A stretch of DNA of 64,000 nucleotides from JAJDAH01 sp964487605 (GCA_964487605.1 CAZARU010000005.1:1-64000); one strand, 5' to 3'; counted from the first letter of the stretch, positions 25,976 to 35,826 are shown. The notes: generated from the sequence alone by a model not told the origin. Numbers and translations: made by a program.

Positions 25976-27768
25976 CCCCCCGAGCTCGACGGTTCGCGCG
26001 CCGCGCGCTCGGCGCCGCGGGTCTGGCGGGCGTGCTCGCCGCCGCCGCCTCGTTCGCGCCGCTCACTGCGTGGTGGGCGAACCTCACCGAAACGTCGCGC
26101 GCCGACGCCGGCCGCCCTGCCGCTTCGAGCGCGAGTTCCGCTCACGTTCCTCGCCTGGGCGGCCATGCTACGGACGAGCCGCCGCTCCCCGTCACTCGGT
26201 TCCCGGACGAGGTGCTCGCCGCGCTCCGGACGGTGCTGGAGGGCTACGACGACGTCCACGGCCTGCTCGTCGCCGATTCCGTCGAGGGGGTCGGTCCGCC
26301 CGCAGAGCGCATCGCCAAGGCCCTGGCGGGCGCACGTGCGGGCGCGACCGGCGCGCCGTCGGCCGAGCTCGAGCGTGGCGAGCGATCGGCCGCCGACCTC
26401 GCGACGGCGCGGGACGTCGTCGGGGCTCGGCGCGCCTTCGAGTCCCTCAGCCGCTCGATGATTCGCCTCGCGGCGGCGGACTCCCGGCTCGCGCACGGAC
26501 GGCACGTCTTCACGTGCCCGATGACCGAGGGGCCAGGTCGATGGCTGCAGACCTCGGACGAGCTGGCCAACCCGTACATGGGTCAGAAGATGCTCCGCTG
26601 CGGCTCCTCGACGCCGTGGGTCGAACCGGCGCCGAGCGACCACGCGGCGGCCGAGCCTCACGACGAGACCATCGCCTACTTCACCTGCCCCATGCACCCG
26701 TCGGTGAGGCAGGCGACCGCCGGCGCGTGCCCCATCTGCGGCATGGACCTCGTCGGCGTGACGAAGGGCGAGATCGCGAGCGGTACGGTCCGCATCGACG
26801 CCGAGCGACGGCAGCTCATCGGAGTGAAGGTGGGCGCCGTGGAGCGACGCACCGTGGACGCGAGGATCCGAACCCTCGGGCGCGTCGTGTACGACGAGTC
26901 GCGGATTCACGACGTGACCCTGAAGGTCCGCGGATGGGTCGAGCGCCTGGCCGTGAACGCGACCGGACAGCGAGTGCGGCGGGGTCAGACCCTGATGACC
27001 GTCTACAGCCCGGAGGTGTACGGTGCCCAGCTCGATCTCCTGGCGGCGGCGAGGACGCGTCGCGGACCGGTGGAAGAGGGAGTGGGGGGCACCGACGCGA
27101 TGGTCGAGTCCGCCCGCGCGCGGCTGCGGCTCTGGGACGTCTCTTCGCGCCGCATCGACGAGGTCCTCCGCGCCGGCGTCCCCGACCGGGCCACGGCCGT
27201 CACGTCACCCATCAGTGGCTTCGTGGTGGAGAAGGACGTCGTCGAGGGCGGGGCCTTCGAAGCCGGCACGCGGCTCATGCGCCTGGTCGATCTGGAGCGC
27301 GTGTGGGTGGAGGCCGACGTCTACGAGTCGGACATGGCCCGCGTCGCCGTGGGCCAGAAGGCGTCCGTCGGCCTGCCCTACGTCCCCGGGCGTCGCTTCG
27401 AGGGAACCGTCGCCTTCGTGTACCCGTACCTCGACGGCTCCAGCCGGACCGGTCGGGCTCGCATCGAGATCGCGAATCCCTCGTTCGAGCTCAAGCCCGA
27501 CATGTTCGCGAACGTCGAGATCGACCTCGGCCCGCGGGAGGTTCTCCAGGTTCCGAGCTCCGCCGTCGTCTACGCGGGACCGCGCCGCATCGTCTTCGTG
27601 GACGAAGGCGAAGGCAGGCTCCGCCCGAAGGAAGTGGAGGTCGGCGCGCGCTCCGGTGACGACTACGAGATCACGAGCGGGCTCGCGGCCGGTGACCGGG
27701 TCGTCACGAGCGGAAACTTCCTGGTCGCGGCGGAGAGCCGCCTGAAGGCGGCGGAGGCCACGTGGTGA
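25972..27768 (+). CDS. cusB: CusB-type membrane fusion protein with DUF3347 and metal-binding domains
   Basis: This 598-residue periplasmic adaptor has an unusual modular N-terminus. After a signal/anchor (about 12-36) comes a DUF3347 domain (about 78-215) with TCPMTEGPGRW and ANPYMGQKMLRCG. Next is a heavy-metal-binding domain (about 236-262) with YFTCPMHPSVRQ and CPICGMDL. The membrane-fusion part (about 270-598) shows VRGWVERLAVNATGQRVRRG, the lipoyl/hairpin region, VTSPISGFVVEKDVVEGG and LAAGDRVVTSGNFLVAAES, all typical of CusB/CzcB proteins. It links the RND pump to the outer-membrane channel and delivers metal. It is coupled at both ends to its neighbours. Confidence 0.92.
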   Translation: MTPRARRFARRALGAAGLAGVLAAAASFAPLTAWWANLTETSRADAGRPAASSASSAHVPRLGGHATDEPPLPVTRFPDEVLAALRTVLEGYDDVHGLLVADSVEGVGPPAERIAKALAGARAGATGAPSAELERGERSAADLATARDVVGARRAFESLSRSMIRLAAADSRLAHGRHVFTCPMTEGPGRWLQTSDELANPYMGQKMLRCGSSTPWVEPAPSDHAAAEPHDETIAYFTCPMHPSVRQATAGACPICGMDLVGVTKGEIASGTVRIDAERRQLIGVKVGAVERRTVDARIRTLGRVVYDESRIHDVTLKVRGWVERLAVNATGQRVRRGQTLMTVYSPEVYGAQLDLLAAARTRRGPVEEGVGGTDAMVESARARLRLWDVSSRRIDEVLRAGVPDRATAVTSPISGFVVEKDVVEGGAFEAGTRLMRLVDLERVWVEADVYESDMARVAVGQKASVGLPYVPGRRFEGTVAFVYPYLDGSSRTGRARIEIANPSFELKPDMFANVEIDLGPREVLQVPSSAVVYAGPRRIVFVDEGEGRLRPKEVEVGARSGDDYEITSGLAAGDRVVTSGNFLVAAESRLKAAEATW

Positions 27769-30700
27769 CCGAGTCCCCCGGCCTGGTGGCGCGCGTCATC
27801 GCCGCCAGCGTGAGGCACAAGGTCGCCACGCTGCTCGCCGTCTTCGGGCTGGCGGTCTGGGGCGTCTTCGGTCTCCGCAACGGACCGCTCGACGCCATCC
27901 CGGACCTCTCCGACGTCCAGGTGATCGTCTTCACCGAGTGGCCCGGCCAGAGCCCGGACCTGGTCGAGGACCAGGTGACGTACCCGATCTCGTCGACGCT
28001 CCTCGCTGCGCCGGGTGTGCGATCGGTTCGGGGCCAGTCGATGTTCGGGATGAGCTTCATCTACGTCATCTTCGACGACGACACGGATCCGTACTGGGCT
28101 CGCTCGCGGGTCCTCGAGTACCTGAACACCGCCGCGCCGAAGCTGCCGGAGGGTGCGCAGCCGCGGCTCGGCCCCGACGCGTCGGGCGTCGGCTGGGTGC
28201 TGCAGTACGCGCTGGTGGACGAGTCCGGCCGAAACGACCTGGCCGACCTTCGCACGCTGCAGGACTTCACGCTGCGCTTCGCGCTCGAGAGCGTGCCGGG
28301 GGTCGCCGAGGTCGCCCCGGTCGGAGGCTTCGTCAAGCAGTACCAGGTGACGCTCGACCCCACGCGACTGCGAGCGCTCGGCGTCACGACGGACGAGGTC
28401 ATCCGCGCCGTTCGCCGCGCGAACGACGAGGTCGGCGGACGCGTCATCGAGATTGCCGGGCACGAGCAGATGATCCGCGGCCGCGGATACGTGCGAAGCC
28501 TCTCCGATCTCGAGTCCGCGGTCGTGCGCGCTCGAGAAGGCGGAGCGCCCATCTACGTCCGGGACGTCGGGGCCGTGGCATTCGGTCCCGATCAGCGGCG
28601 TGGCGTCGCGGAGCTGGACGGCAAGGGCGAAGCCGTCGGCGGCATCGTGGTGATGCGACAGGGAGAGAACGCGCTGACCGTGATCGAGGCGGTGAAGCAA
28701 CGCCTCGCGGAGCTCGAGCCGTCCCTGCCGGACGGCGTCGAGGTGAAGCTCACGTACGACCGTTCCGGGCTCATCGAGCGGTCCATCGACACGCTTCGCA
28801 AGACGCTGATCGAAGAGATGGTCGTCGTCAGCCTCGTCATCTTCTTCTTCCTGTTGCACGCGCGGAGTGCCCTCGTGGCGGTCATCACGCTCCCGGTGGC
28901 GGTGCTCCTGGCGTTCATTCCCATGTACTACCAGGGGCTCACCATCAACATCATGTCCCTCGGGGGCATTGCGGTGGCCATAGGGGCGATGGTGGACGCC
29001 TCCATCATCATCGTCGAGAACGTGCACCGGCGACTGGCGGAGTGGGACGAGACGGGTCGCACCTCCGATCGGACGGACGTGGTGGTCCGGGCGATGCAGG
29101 AGGTCGGGCCCAGCATCTTCTTCTCGCTCCTGGTGATCACCGTCTCGTTCATCCCCGTGTTCACGCTGGAAGCGGCCGAAGGGCGACTCTTCAAGCCGCT
29201 GGCGTTCACCAAGACCTATTCGATGGGGTTCGGTGCAGTGCTCGCGGTGACGCTCACACCCGCGCTCGCGGCGCTCCTGGTGCGAGGCAAGATTCGCCGC
29301 GAGGAGGACCACGCGGTGGGGCGGTGGCTCGTCGCCGCGTACGAGCACGTCGTGCGGTTCGTCGTCCGACGCGCCCGCGCGGTGGTGGTCGTGGCCATCG
29401 CCGTGGTCGCGACGACGGTGCCCGTGTTCCTCCGGCTGGGAACCGAGTTCATGCCCCCCCTGGAGGAGGGCGCGCTGCTCTACATGCCGACCGCGCCGCC
29501 CGGCATGTCCGTCGCCGAGGCGACGCGGGTGCTGCAGATCACCGATCGGGAGATCGCGAAGGTTCCGGAGGTGGAGAGCGTGTTCGGCAAGGCGGGGCGC
29601 GCGGAGACTCCGACGGACCCCGCGCCGCTCTCCATGTTCGAGACGGTCATCGTGCTGCGACCGAAGGATCAGTGGCGCCCGGGGCTCGAGTGGGACGACC
29701 TCGTACGCGAGCTCGACGAGAAGGTGCGCATTCCGGGCATGCCCAACGCCTGGTGGATGCCGATCCAGACGCGGATCGAGATGCTCTCGACGGGCATTCG
29801 CAGTCCGCTCGGCATCAAGGTGTACGGGGACGACCTCGCCGCCATCGAGAAGACGGGCCTCGCCATCGAGCGAGCCCTCGGCGACGTACCCGGCACCCGC
29901 AGCGTCTTCGCCGATCGCTCCCTGGGCGGCCTGTACGCCGACGTCCGGGTGAACCGCGCCGAGGCGGCCCGTCACGGACTGCACGTCGCCGACGTGAACG
30001 ACGTCGTCATGACCGCCATCGGCGGAATGAACGTGTCAGAGGCGGTGGAAGGCCGACGGCGATTCCCCATCAACGTGCGCTACGCGCGCGAGTTCCGGGA
30101 CACGCCGGAGTCGCTGCGCGCCGTGCTCGTCGCCACGCCGGGGGGCGCGCAGATCCCTCTCGAGCAGGTCGCCGAGCTTCGGTTCGAGACCGGACCGCCC
30201 ATGGTGCGGAGCGAGGGCGGCAAGCTCGTGGGCTTCGTGTTCGTGGACGTCGTAAATCGCCCCATTGCCGAGTACGTGAAGGACGCCCGGCGCGCCGTGG
30301 CGGAGCGGGTGCAGCTCGCCGAAGGCCAGCGCCTCGAGTGGGCCGGCCAGTATCGCCACCTCGAGCGGGCGAAGGAGAAGCTGGGCGTGGTGGTCCCGTT
30401 GACGCTCGGGCTGATCCTGCTCCTGCTCTATCTCAACACGCGCTCTCTCGTGGAGACGTTCATCGTGCTGCTCGCCGTCCCGTTCTCGCTGGTTGGTGCC
30501 GTCTGGCTGCTCCACGTGCTCGGCTACCACGTCAGCGTGGCGGTCTGGGTCGGCATCATCGCGCTCGCGGGGCTGGACGCGGAGACCGGCGTCGTGATGC
30601 TCCTCTACCTGAAGCTGGCCCACGCGAAGCGCGAACACGGGGGAAACCTCCGGAGCGCAGCGGACCTGGAGGAGGCCATCGTGGAAGGCGCCGCGCGTCG

Positions 30701-30923
30701 AATTCGACCCAAGCTCATGACGGTGGTGACGACCATGGTCGGGCTCGTGCCCATCCTCTGGAGCACCGGCACCGGGGCCGACGTCATGAAGCGCATCGCG
30801 GCGCCCATGGTCGGTGGGCTGGTGACTTCCTTCCTGCTCGAGCTCACCGTGTACCCCGCAATCTTCGCGCTCTGGAAGCGCCGCTCCCTTTCGGCTATCC
30901 CAACAGGAGGATCGACCTCATGA
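27762..30923 (+). CDS. cusA: CusA-type heavy-metal RND efflux pump
   Basis: This 1053-residue inner-membrane pump has the 12-helix, two-periplasmic-loop layout of heavy-metal efflux RND proteins. Typical stretches are LDAIPDLSDVQVIVFTEWPG near the N-terminus, GGIAVAIGAMVDASIIIVEN in helix 4 (the Asp and Glu of the proton relay) and ALAGLDAETGVVMLLYLK in the second half. This Asp/Glu pattern fits CusA (Cu/Ag) better than CzcA, but Met residues of the pathway were not checked. GTG 27762 or 27765 may be the start; the latter overlaps the cusB stop as GTGA. The stop overlaps the next gene (ATGA at 30920). Confidence 0.93.
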   Translation: MVTESPGLVARVIAASVRHKVATLLAVFGLAVWGVFGLRNGPLDAIPDLSDVQVIVFTEWPGQSPDLVEDQVTYPISSTLLAAPGVRSVRGQSMFGMSFIYVIFDDDTDPYWARSRVLEYLNTAAPKLPEGAQPRLGPDASGVGWVLQYALVDESGRNDLADLRTLQDFTLRFALESVPGVAEVAPVGGFVKQYQVTLDPTRLRALGVTTDEVIRAVRRANDEVGGRVIEIAGHEQMIRGRGYVRSLSDLESAVVRAREGGAPIYVRDVGAVAFGPDQRRGVAELDGKGEAVGGIVVMRQGENALTVIEAVKQRLAELEPSLPDGVEVKLTYDRSGLIERSIDTLRKTLIEEMVVVSLVIFFFLLHARSALVAVITLPVAVLLAFIPMYYQGLTINIMSLGGIAVAIGAMVDASIIIVENVHRRLAEWDETGRTSDRTDVVVRAMQEVGPSIFFSLLVITVSFIPVFTLEAAEGRLFKPLAFTKTYSMGFGAVLAVTLTPALAALLVRGKIRREEDHAVGRWLVAAYEHVVRFVVRRARAVVVVAIAVVATTVPVFLRLGTEFMPPLEEGALLYMPTAPPGMSVAEATRVLQITDREIAKVPEVESVFGKAGRAETPTDPAPLSMFETVIVLRPKDQWRPGLEWDDLVRELDEKVRIPGMPNAWWMPIQTRIEMLSTGIRSPLGIKVYGDDLAAIEKTGLAIERALGDVPGTRSVFADRSLGGLYADVRVNRAEAARHGLHVADVNDVVMTAIGGMNVSEAVEGRRRFPINVRYAREFRDTPESLRAVLVATPGGAQIPLEQVAELRFETGPPMVRSEGGKLVGFVFVDVVNRPIAEYVKDARRAVAERVQLAEGQRLEWAGQYRHLERAKEKLGVVVPLTLGLILLLLYLNTRSLVETFIVLLAVPFSLVGAVWLLHVLGYHVSVAVWVGIIALAGLDAETGVVMLLYLKLAHAKREHGGNLRSAADLEEAIVEGAARRIRPKLMTVVTTMVGLVPILWSTGTGADVMKRIAAPMVGGLVTSFLLELTVYPAIFALWKRRSLSAIPTGGSTS
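30905..30910 (+). promoter_or_regulatory. Ribosome binding site inside the cusA end
   Basis: A perfect AGGAGG lies nine bases upstream of ATG 30920, inside the last codons of the cusA-like gene. It fixes the start of the DUF3347 lipoprotein. Confidence 0.75.
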
Positions 30924-31453
30924 ATCGCCTCGTCCCATTCGTACTGTCACTGTTCACGGCCCTGGCCTGCGATCGCGCCAAGACGCCGGAGGCCAAGGCG
31001 GAGCCCGCCGTCGCTGCGTCGGCGGGCGCGGCCGGGCAGCCCACGTCGCAGGGCGTGCTCGACGGATACGAAGCCGCCAGGGCCTCGCTCGCCGACGACC
31101 GCACGGAAGGTCTCGCCAGGATCGCCAGCCAGCTCGCGGCGTCGGCCAAGGGCGCCGCGGCGAAGGCACCGCCGAAGACGCGATCACACCTGGAGGAGCT
31201 GTCGCTCGCCGCCTCGGCGCTCGAGAAGAAGTCCAAGGACGTCGAGAAGGCGAGGGTGGCCTTCGGCGACGTGTCTCGACAGTTCGTCGCGCTGCTCGTC
31301 GCGGACCCCAGCCTGCAGAAGGGCCTCTACATCTACGAGTGCCCCATGGCCGAGGGTTACCAGAAGTGGATTCAGCGGACGGCGAGGCTCGCCAATCCCT
31401 ACATGGGCAAGAAGATGCTGGAGTGCGGCGCCGACAGCGAATGGAAGATCTGA
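30920..31453 (+). CDS. DUF3347 lipoprotein of the metal efflux operon
   Basis: This 177-residue protein has a signal ending in a lipobox (LFTALAC, Cys17), so it is a periplasm-facing lipoprotein. The rest is one DUF3347 domain: a helical part (LEELSLAASALEKKSKDVE) and the metal-ligand-like end YECPMAEGYQKW followed by ANPYMGKKMLECG. The same end motif occurs in the DUF3347 domain of the cusB-like protein upstream, so the operon carries two copies. DUF3347 proteins are associated with copper handling in known systems. It probably binds metal in the periplasm and passes it to the pump. It is translationally coupled to the cusA-like gene. Confidence 0.85.
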   Translation: MNRLVPFVLSLFTALACDRAKTPEAKAEPAVAASAGAAGQPTSQGVLDGYEAARASLADDRTEGLARIASQLAASAKGAAAKAPPKTRSHLEELSLAASALEKKSKDVEKARVAFGDVSRQFVALLVADPSLQKGLYIYECPMAEGYQKWIQRTARLANPYMGKKMLECGADSEWKI

Positions 31454-31506
31454 TGTGCGCGGGCGTCGGCCGGCGCTCCAGGCGTCGGTGAGTCGCCGAA
31501 GCGGTC

Positions 31507-32910
31507 ATGGATTCCGTCGCGCTCTTCCTGCTCTCGGTCGCCGGGATCTTCGTCATCGGTGCCGCCGGCGAGGTGATCTTCCAGCGGACGAACATCCCCG
31601 ACGTCATCTGGCTCATCCTGGCCGGCATCGTCCTCGGCCCGGTCACCGGAGTGGTGACCACCGAGCGGCTGGCGGCCATCGCCCCCTACTTCGCGGCGAT
31701 CACGCTCGTCGTCGTGCTCTTCGAGGGCGGCACGGCCCTGCGCCTCTCGGAGCTCTCCCGCGCGGCACCTCGCTCCGGTCTGCTCGCCCTCGCGACGTTC
31801 TCCTTCTCCACGATCGCCGTGTGCCTCACGAGCATGCTCGCCGCGCTCGTGGGGTGGCTCCCCGGTTCCTGGACCTGGACGCACGGCCTCATGCTGGGCG
31901 CGATCCTGGGCGGTTCGAGCTCGATCATCATCATGCCGGCGATGGCGCAGTCCAAGGTCGAGCCGGACGTGGCGAACCTGATCAACCTGGAGTCGGCATT
32001 GACCGACGCCCTGTGCGTCGTGGGCACGACGGCGCTCATCGACGTGATGCTTCGCGGCGCAGACGGCGCGGGGCCTGGTCCGCTCTCCACGCTGCTCAGG
32101 TCGTTCGGCATCGGACTGGTGGTCGGCGGGGTCGCCGGCTTCTGCTGGATCCTGTTCCTGCGCTTCCTGAAGGACGACGAGCATGCGTACCCGATCACGC
32201 TCTCGGCGCTCCTCGTGCTGTACGTGGTGATCGATCGCATGGGGGGTAGCGCCGCTTTCGGGATCCTCACCATCGCCGTGATCCTCGGCAACGCCCGCCC
32301 CCTGTCGAAGAAGATCGGTCTCGTCGAGGAGGTGGAGCTGGACACTTCCGTGCGCGGCTTCCATCGCCAGATGGCCTTCATCATCAAGTCGTTCTTCTTC
32401 GTGTTCATCGGCGCCATGCTCGGGCCCCCGTGGTCGCTGATCGTCCTCGGCGTGGTGTTCGGCGGTGTGCTCTTCGCCGCTCGACTGCCGGGCGTCCGGC
32501 TCGCCACGCTCGGGAGCTCCCTGAGCGAGCCCCAGAAGCGGCTGGTTGCGGTCGCGATGCCGCGAGGGATGGCCGCCGGTGTTCTCGCGACGCTGCCCGT
32601 CGCCCGCGGCGTTCCGGGCACCGAGGGACTGCCCGTCGCGGTGTTCGCCTGCGTGTTCACCACCATCCTCGTCTTCGCCGTGGGGTTCCCCATGGTTCGC
32701 CGGCGCGCGCCCGCACCCGAAGCTCCCACGGCTCTCGCCGGCGCGACGGAGCTCTCGAGTGGCGCGGAGGCGGTCTTGGTCGCAGAGGCGCCGCCGGTCG
32801 CGACGACGCCCGTCGTCGTGGACTCGCTCGACCTGCCCTCGCCGCTCACCGGGTCTGCCCCTCCCGTTGCGGGGTCCCACGACGGTTCGGGTGGCGACGA
32901 CACAGCCTGA
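31507..32910 (+). CDS. CPA1-type cation/proton antiporter
   Basis: This 467-residue membrane protein has about 12 hydrophobic helices in the Na+/H+ exchanger pattern: LAGIVLGPVTG, LFEGGTALRLSEL, MLGAILGGSSSIII and NLESALTDALCVV, with AMPRGMAAGVLATLP in the last third. LESALTDA holds the acidic residue of the ion site. The C-terminal about 60 residues are hydrophilic and Pro/Ala-rich. It would exchange Na+, K+ or another cation for protons. It follows the metal efflux operon by 53 bases on the same strand and may be co-transcribed, but it need not transport the same ion. The gene ends 16 bases before the convergent VWA gene. Confidence 0.85.
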   Translation: MDSVALFLLSVAGIFVIGAAGEVIFQRTNIPDVIWLILAGIVLGPVTGVVTTERLAAIAPYFAAITLVVVLFEGGTALRLSELSRAAPRSGLLALATFSFSTIAVCLTSMLAALVGWLPGSWTWTHGLMLGAILGGSSSIIIMPAMAQSKVEPDVANLINLESALTDALCVVGTTALIDVMLRGADGAGPGPLSTLLRSFGIGLVVGGVAGFCWILFLRFLKDDEHAYPITLSALLVLYVVIDRMGGSAAFGILTIAVILGNARPLSKKIGLVEEVELDTSVRGFHRQMAFIIKSFFFVFIGAMLGPPWSLIVLGVVFGGVLFAARLPGVRLATLGSSLSEPQKRLVAVAMPRGMAAGVLATLPVARGVPGTEGLPVAVFACVFTTILVFAVGFPMVRRRAPAPEAPTALAGATELSSGAEAVLVAEAPPVATTPVVVDSLDLPSPLTGSAPPVAGSHDGSGGDDTA

Positions 32911-32926
32911 TCCGGCCCCCTCGCGA

Positions 32927-34156
32927 TCAGCGCCGCACGGCCCCCTTCGACAGGTGGGTCACCGCCTCCGACAGCCCTTCGAGGGTGAGGTGGAACATCG
33001 GGAACACTTCCTTGATGACGCGGCACGTGCCGCCCGCCCAGTACTGAGGGGGATCGGGGTTGAGCCAGGCTGTCCGCTGGAACTTCGTCGAGAGGAGCGA
33101 GAGCCAGTCGAGGCCCGTCAACGTGCTGCCGTCCGCGCTCCGCGGGATGCCCCACGGGCCCGTTCCCAGCAGCTCGCCCGGCGCCATCGCCGCGTCCCCC
33201 ACCACGACCAGCTTCCAGCGATCCGTCACCTGGTCGAGCAGATCCGTCACCAGCAGCGGCTCCATGAGCGTGTCGCTGGAGAACACGCGGCCGTAGACGG
33301 TGTTGTGGAAGAAGTACGTCTTGAGCTCGCGGAAGTTCGAGGCACGCTTCGCCGCCGAGAAGAGCTGCGAGCACGTCTGCGCGAACGGGTCCATCGATCC
33401 GCCCACATCCATGAGCAGCAGCACGCGGACGTTCGTCTTTCGAGGTGGCCGCAGCACGATCTCGAGCTCGCCGGCGTTCTTCGCGGTCGCGTCGATGGTC
33501 GCGTCGATGTCCAGTTCGTCCTCGGCGCCCTCCCGGATGAACTGGCGGAGCTTTCGCAGCGCGACCTCTATCTGTCGCACGTCGAGCACCAGGTCACTGC
33601 GATACGGGCGATACCTGCGAGCATCCGCCATGCCCAGGGCGTTCGAGCCCTTTCCGCCGCGGCTGCCGCTCCCCTTCACGCTCATGCCGCTCGGGTGCTG
33701 CCCACCCGTGCCGAAGGGACTCGTCCCGCCGGTACCGATCCACCGGTTGCCGCCCTCGTGACGTCCCTTCTGTTCTCTCAGGCGCTGCTCGAACAGCTCG
33801 CGCAGCTCCTCTTCCGAGAGGCTCTCGAGCATGGCCTTCTGGGCCTCGGTCAGGTTCTCGAGGACCTTCGGGTTCTTCAGCCACTCCTCGAGGTCCACGT
33901 CGGCGAGGAGCTCCGCGAGGGAGGCCTTGCCCTCCTTCACGATGCCCTTGAAGTGCGCGAGAAAAGCCTCGTCGAAGGGGTCGAGATCGGACTCGCGGTG
34001 CACCATCAGTGCCCGAGCCACGTAGTAGAAGCCGTCGAGAGAGCTCTGGTGAAGACCGAGGTCGAGCGCGCGAGCGAGCTGGACGACCTCCTGCGTGCCG
34101 ATCTTGAGGCGCCGCTTTCGCAGCTCGTACAGGAACGGAACCAGGACGTCGCTCAC
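32927..34156 (-). CDS. CoxE-like VWA-domain protein
   Basis: This 409-residue protein starts at GTG 34156. The N-terminal half is helical (VPFLYELRKRRLKIGTQEV, then EEWLKNPKVLENLTEAQKAM), with a Gly-rich linker around 150-180. The VWA domain in the second half has VLLLMDVGGSMDPF, in which DVGGS gives the MIDAS metal site; TYFFHNTVYGRV and LVVVGDAAMAPGEL follow. CoxE-like VWA proteins act with MoxR-type AAA+ ATPases in maturation or chaperone roles. No MoxR gene is adjacent in this window, so its partner must be elsewhere. Confidence 0.85.
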   Translation of the reverse strand: MSDVLVPFLYELRKRRLKIGTQEVVQLARALDLGLHQSSLDGFYYVARALMVHRESDLDPFDEAFLAHFKGIVKEGKASLAELLADVDLEEWLKNPKVLENLTEAQKAMLESLSEEELRELFEQRLREQKGRHEGGNRWIGTGGTSPFGTGGQHPSGMSVKGSGSRGGKGSNALGMADARRYRPYRSDLVLDVRQIEVALRKLRQFIREGAEDELDIDATIDATAKNAGELEIVLRPPRKTNVRVLLLMDVGGSMDPFAQTCSQLFSAAKRASNFRELKTYFFHNTVYGRVFSSDTLMEPLLVTDLLDQVTDRWKLVVVGDAAMAPGELLGTGPWGIPRSADGSTLTGLDWLSLLSTKFQRTAWLNPDPPQYWAGGTCRVIKEVFPMFHLTLEGLSEAVTHLSKGAVRR

Positions 34157-34209
34157 GGGGACGGGCGTCTACGTAGCGCCTTCCAGCGGTGGTGACCAGC
34201 GCGGGCGCG

Positions 34210-35826
34210 TCACTGCGCAGTTCCCGGCCCGCAGCGCGCGTCGCCCGGGGTGGAGACGACGATGTCGTACTCGCCGACGTCGGCATCGAGTGGGATCACG
34301 ACCTGGCCGGAGTAGACGCCCTTCGCGTCCGCGGAGAGCGAGCCGATGGGGCGCGCGCGTCGGTTCGGGAGGGAGAGCGCGACGTCGACGCGGGCGTGAG
34401 CGCAGGGCGCGCCATCGGCCTCCACTCGGCCGTGCAGCGTCACGGGGTTGCCGCGGAACACGCTCGACGTGGTCCGCAGCTCCAGCGTGAGTGAAGCGGG
34501 TGGGCGCTCTGGGTTGCCGACTCCCGCGTCCGCGTCGAGCGGCGGTCCGAGCGGCTCGCCCGACGGTGCTCCGGTGGGTGCACCGCCGTCATCCGCCGCG
34601 CCCCTGGGAGGGCCGGTTCCGTTGCCGGAGCCTCCGGGCGGCCGAGCGCCCTCGGCCAGTCCGAGACCCGACTCGCTGCCCTCGGGCCAGGCGTAGGGAT
34701 CGGTCGGCGTCACGTGGAACGGTCGGCCGTCGTCGGGTGGCGCTTCGAGGCGGCCCGCCGCGCCACCCAGGTCGATCCGGTGCCAGATCTCGGAGTCCCA
34801 GACCTCGACCCAGGCGTGCGCCTCGTTGCGCACCATCCGCGCGGGGAGCCCGAGGTGAAGGGCGGTGATCACGAAGGCGTAGCTGCGGTGGCGGCACACG
34901 CCCTTCTGCGACGAGGCGAGGTCCCGATACAGCTGCGGCCCGCGCGACGTGGGGCGCGCGTCGCTCGGCTGAAACGCCCGGAAGTAGCCGACCAGTCTGC
35001 GAACGACGTCCCCCGGGGTCATGTCCGTCGAGACGCCGATCTGCGCGGCGACGGCGGCGGCTTCCGGCTGGATGTCGGCGGGGAGCGAGGTCGCGCGCGC
35101 TCCGAGAGCCGACCAGCTCGTCGTGCCGAACTCGCTGCCGAAGGCGCGGCGATTCACGGCCAGGCGCATGACGAGGCGGACCCGGGCCCGCTGATCCGCC
35201 TCGAGGAACCAGTTCTCCGCGCCATCGACGAGCACGCGAAACGTCGAAGGCGGCTCGATGTGCGCGGAGAGCACGCGAGTGCCTGGGCCCACCGTCGGGA
35301 TGCGTGACGGGACGCCCTTCTCGACGTCCACGAACATGTCCGCGTAGAACGCGTCGTCACCCGGCTTCACGTCCCCGCCCACCGGGAGCGGCGTGAGGGC
35401 CTTTCGGTGGACCACCAGCTCGAACGTCGGGCTCACCGCGTCGTACGCGTACAGGCGCTTGAAAGGCGTGATCGCCGGACTGAACGGATCGTCGTAGTGC
35501 ACGACGTCGGGCTGCCGCGTGTCCGAATCGATCTGGTAGGTGGCGTCGAGGCTGGACGGGCTCGAGCCACCGTAGGCACGCTCGCTGGGGGCTGGCGCGC
35601 GCTCCTCCCGGGGCGCCTGGACGATGCCGCTCTCCGTCGTCATGGCCGCCGGCATCGTTCCGTCGGAGGTCGTGGTCTCGAGCGCCAGATCCTCCGCGGC
35701 GTCGGGCTCGATGAACTCGTGCAACAGCGGACCTGCCGCGTGGGCCGGCAGTGACGCCGCCACCACGGCGAGAAAGCCCGTGGCGAGTCTGCAGCGGATG
35801 CGTCGTGCGGTCGTCGCCGAACTCAC
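34210..35826 (-). CDS. Secreted transglutaminase-like cysteine protease fold protein
   Basis: This 538-residue protein is read from GTG 35826, which starts a signal peptide (ATGFLAVVAASLPAHAAG); GTG 35853 is possible. The transglutaminase core is clear in the middle: the Cys nucleophile in KGVCRHRSYAFV, the His in NEAHAWVEVWD and a following Asp in WHRIDLGG. A low-complexity Gly/Pro/Asp-rich region follows and then a small beta-rich C-terminal domain (LTLELRTTSSVFRGNPVTLH), probably an Ig-like or carboxypeptidase-regulatory-like fold. Such proteins act in the envelope or outside, as proteases or cross-linkers. The substrate is unknown. Confidence 0.82.
   Translation of the reverse strand: MSSATTARRIRCRLATGFLAVVAASLPAHAAGPLLHEFIEPDAAEDLALETTTSDGTMPAAMTTESGIVQAPREERAPAPSERAYGGSSPSSLDATYQIDSDTRQPDVVHYDDPFSPAITPFKRLYAYDAVSPTFELVVHRKALTPLPVGGDVKPGDDAFYADMFVDVEKGVPSRIPTVGPGTRVLSAHIEPPSTFRVLVDGAENWFLEADQRARVRLVMRLAVNRRAFGSEFGTTSWSALGARATSLPADIQPEAAAVAAQIGVSTDMTPGDVVRRLVGYFRAFQPSDARPTSRGPQLYRDLASSQKGVCRHRSYAFVITALHLGLPARMVRNEAHAWVEVWDSEIWHRIDLGGAAGRLEAPPDDGRPFHVTPTDPYAWPEGSESGLGLAEGARPPGGSGNGTGPPRGAADDGGAPTGAPSGEPLGPPLDADAGVGNPERPPASLTLELRTTSSVFRGNPVTLHGRVEADGAPCAHARVDVALSLPNRRARPIGSLSADAKGVYSGQVVIPLDADVGEYDIVVSTPGDARCGPGTAQ

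Noticed and set aside
27938..31453. Overlapping 1171-residue frame across the cusA-like gene
   Set aside because: Only its last part (from 30920) is real, as the DUF3347 lipoprotein; the rest is Arg/Gly-rich shadow sequence.
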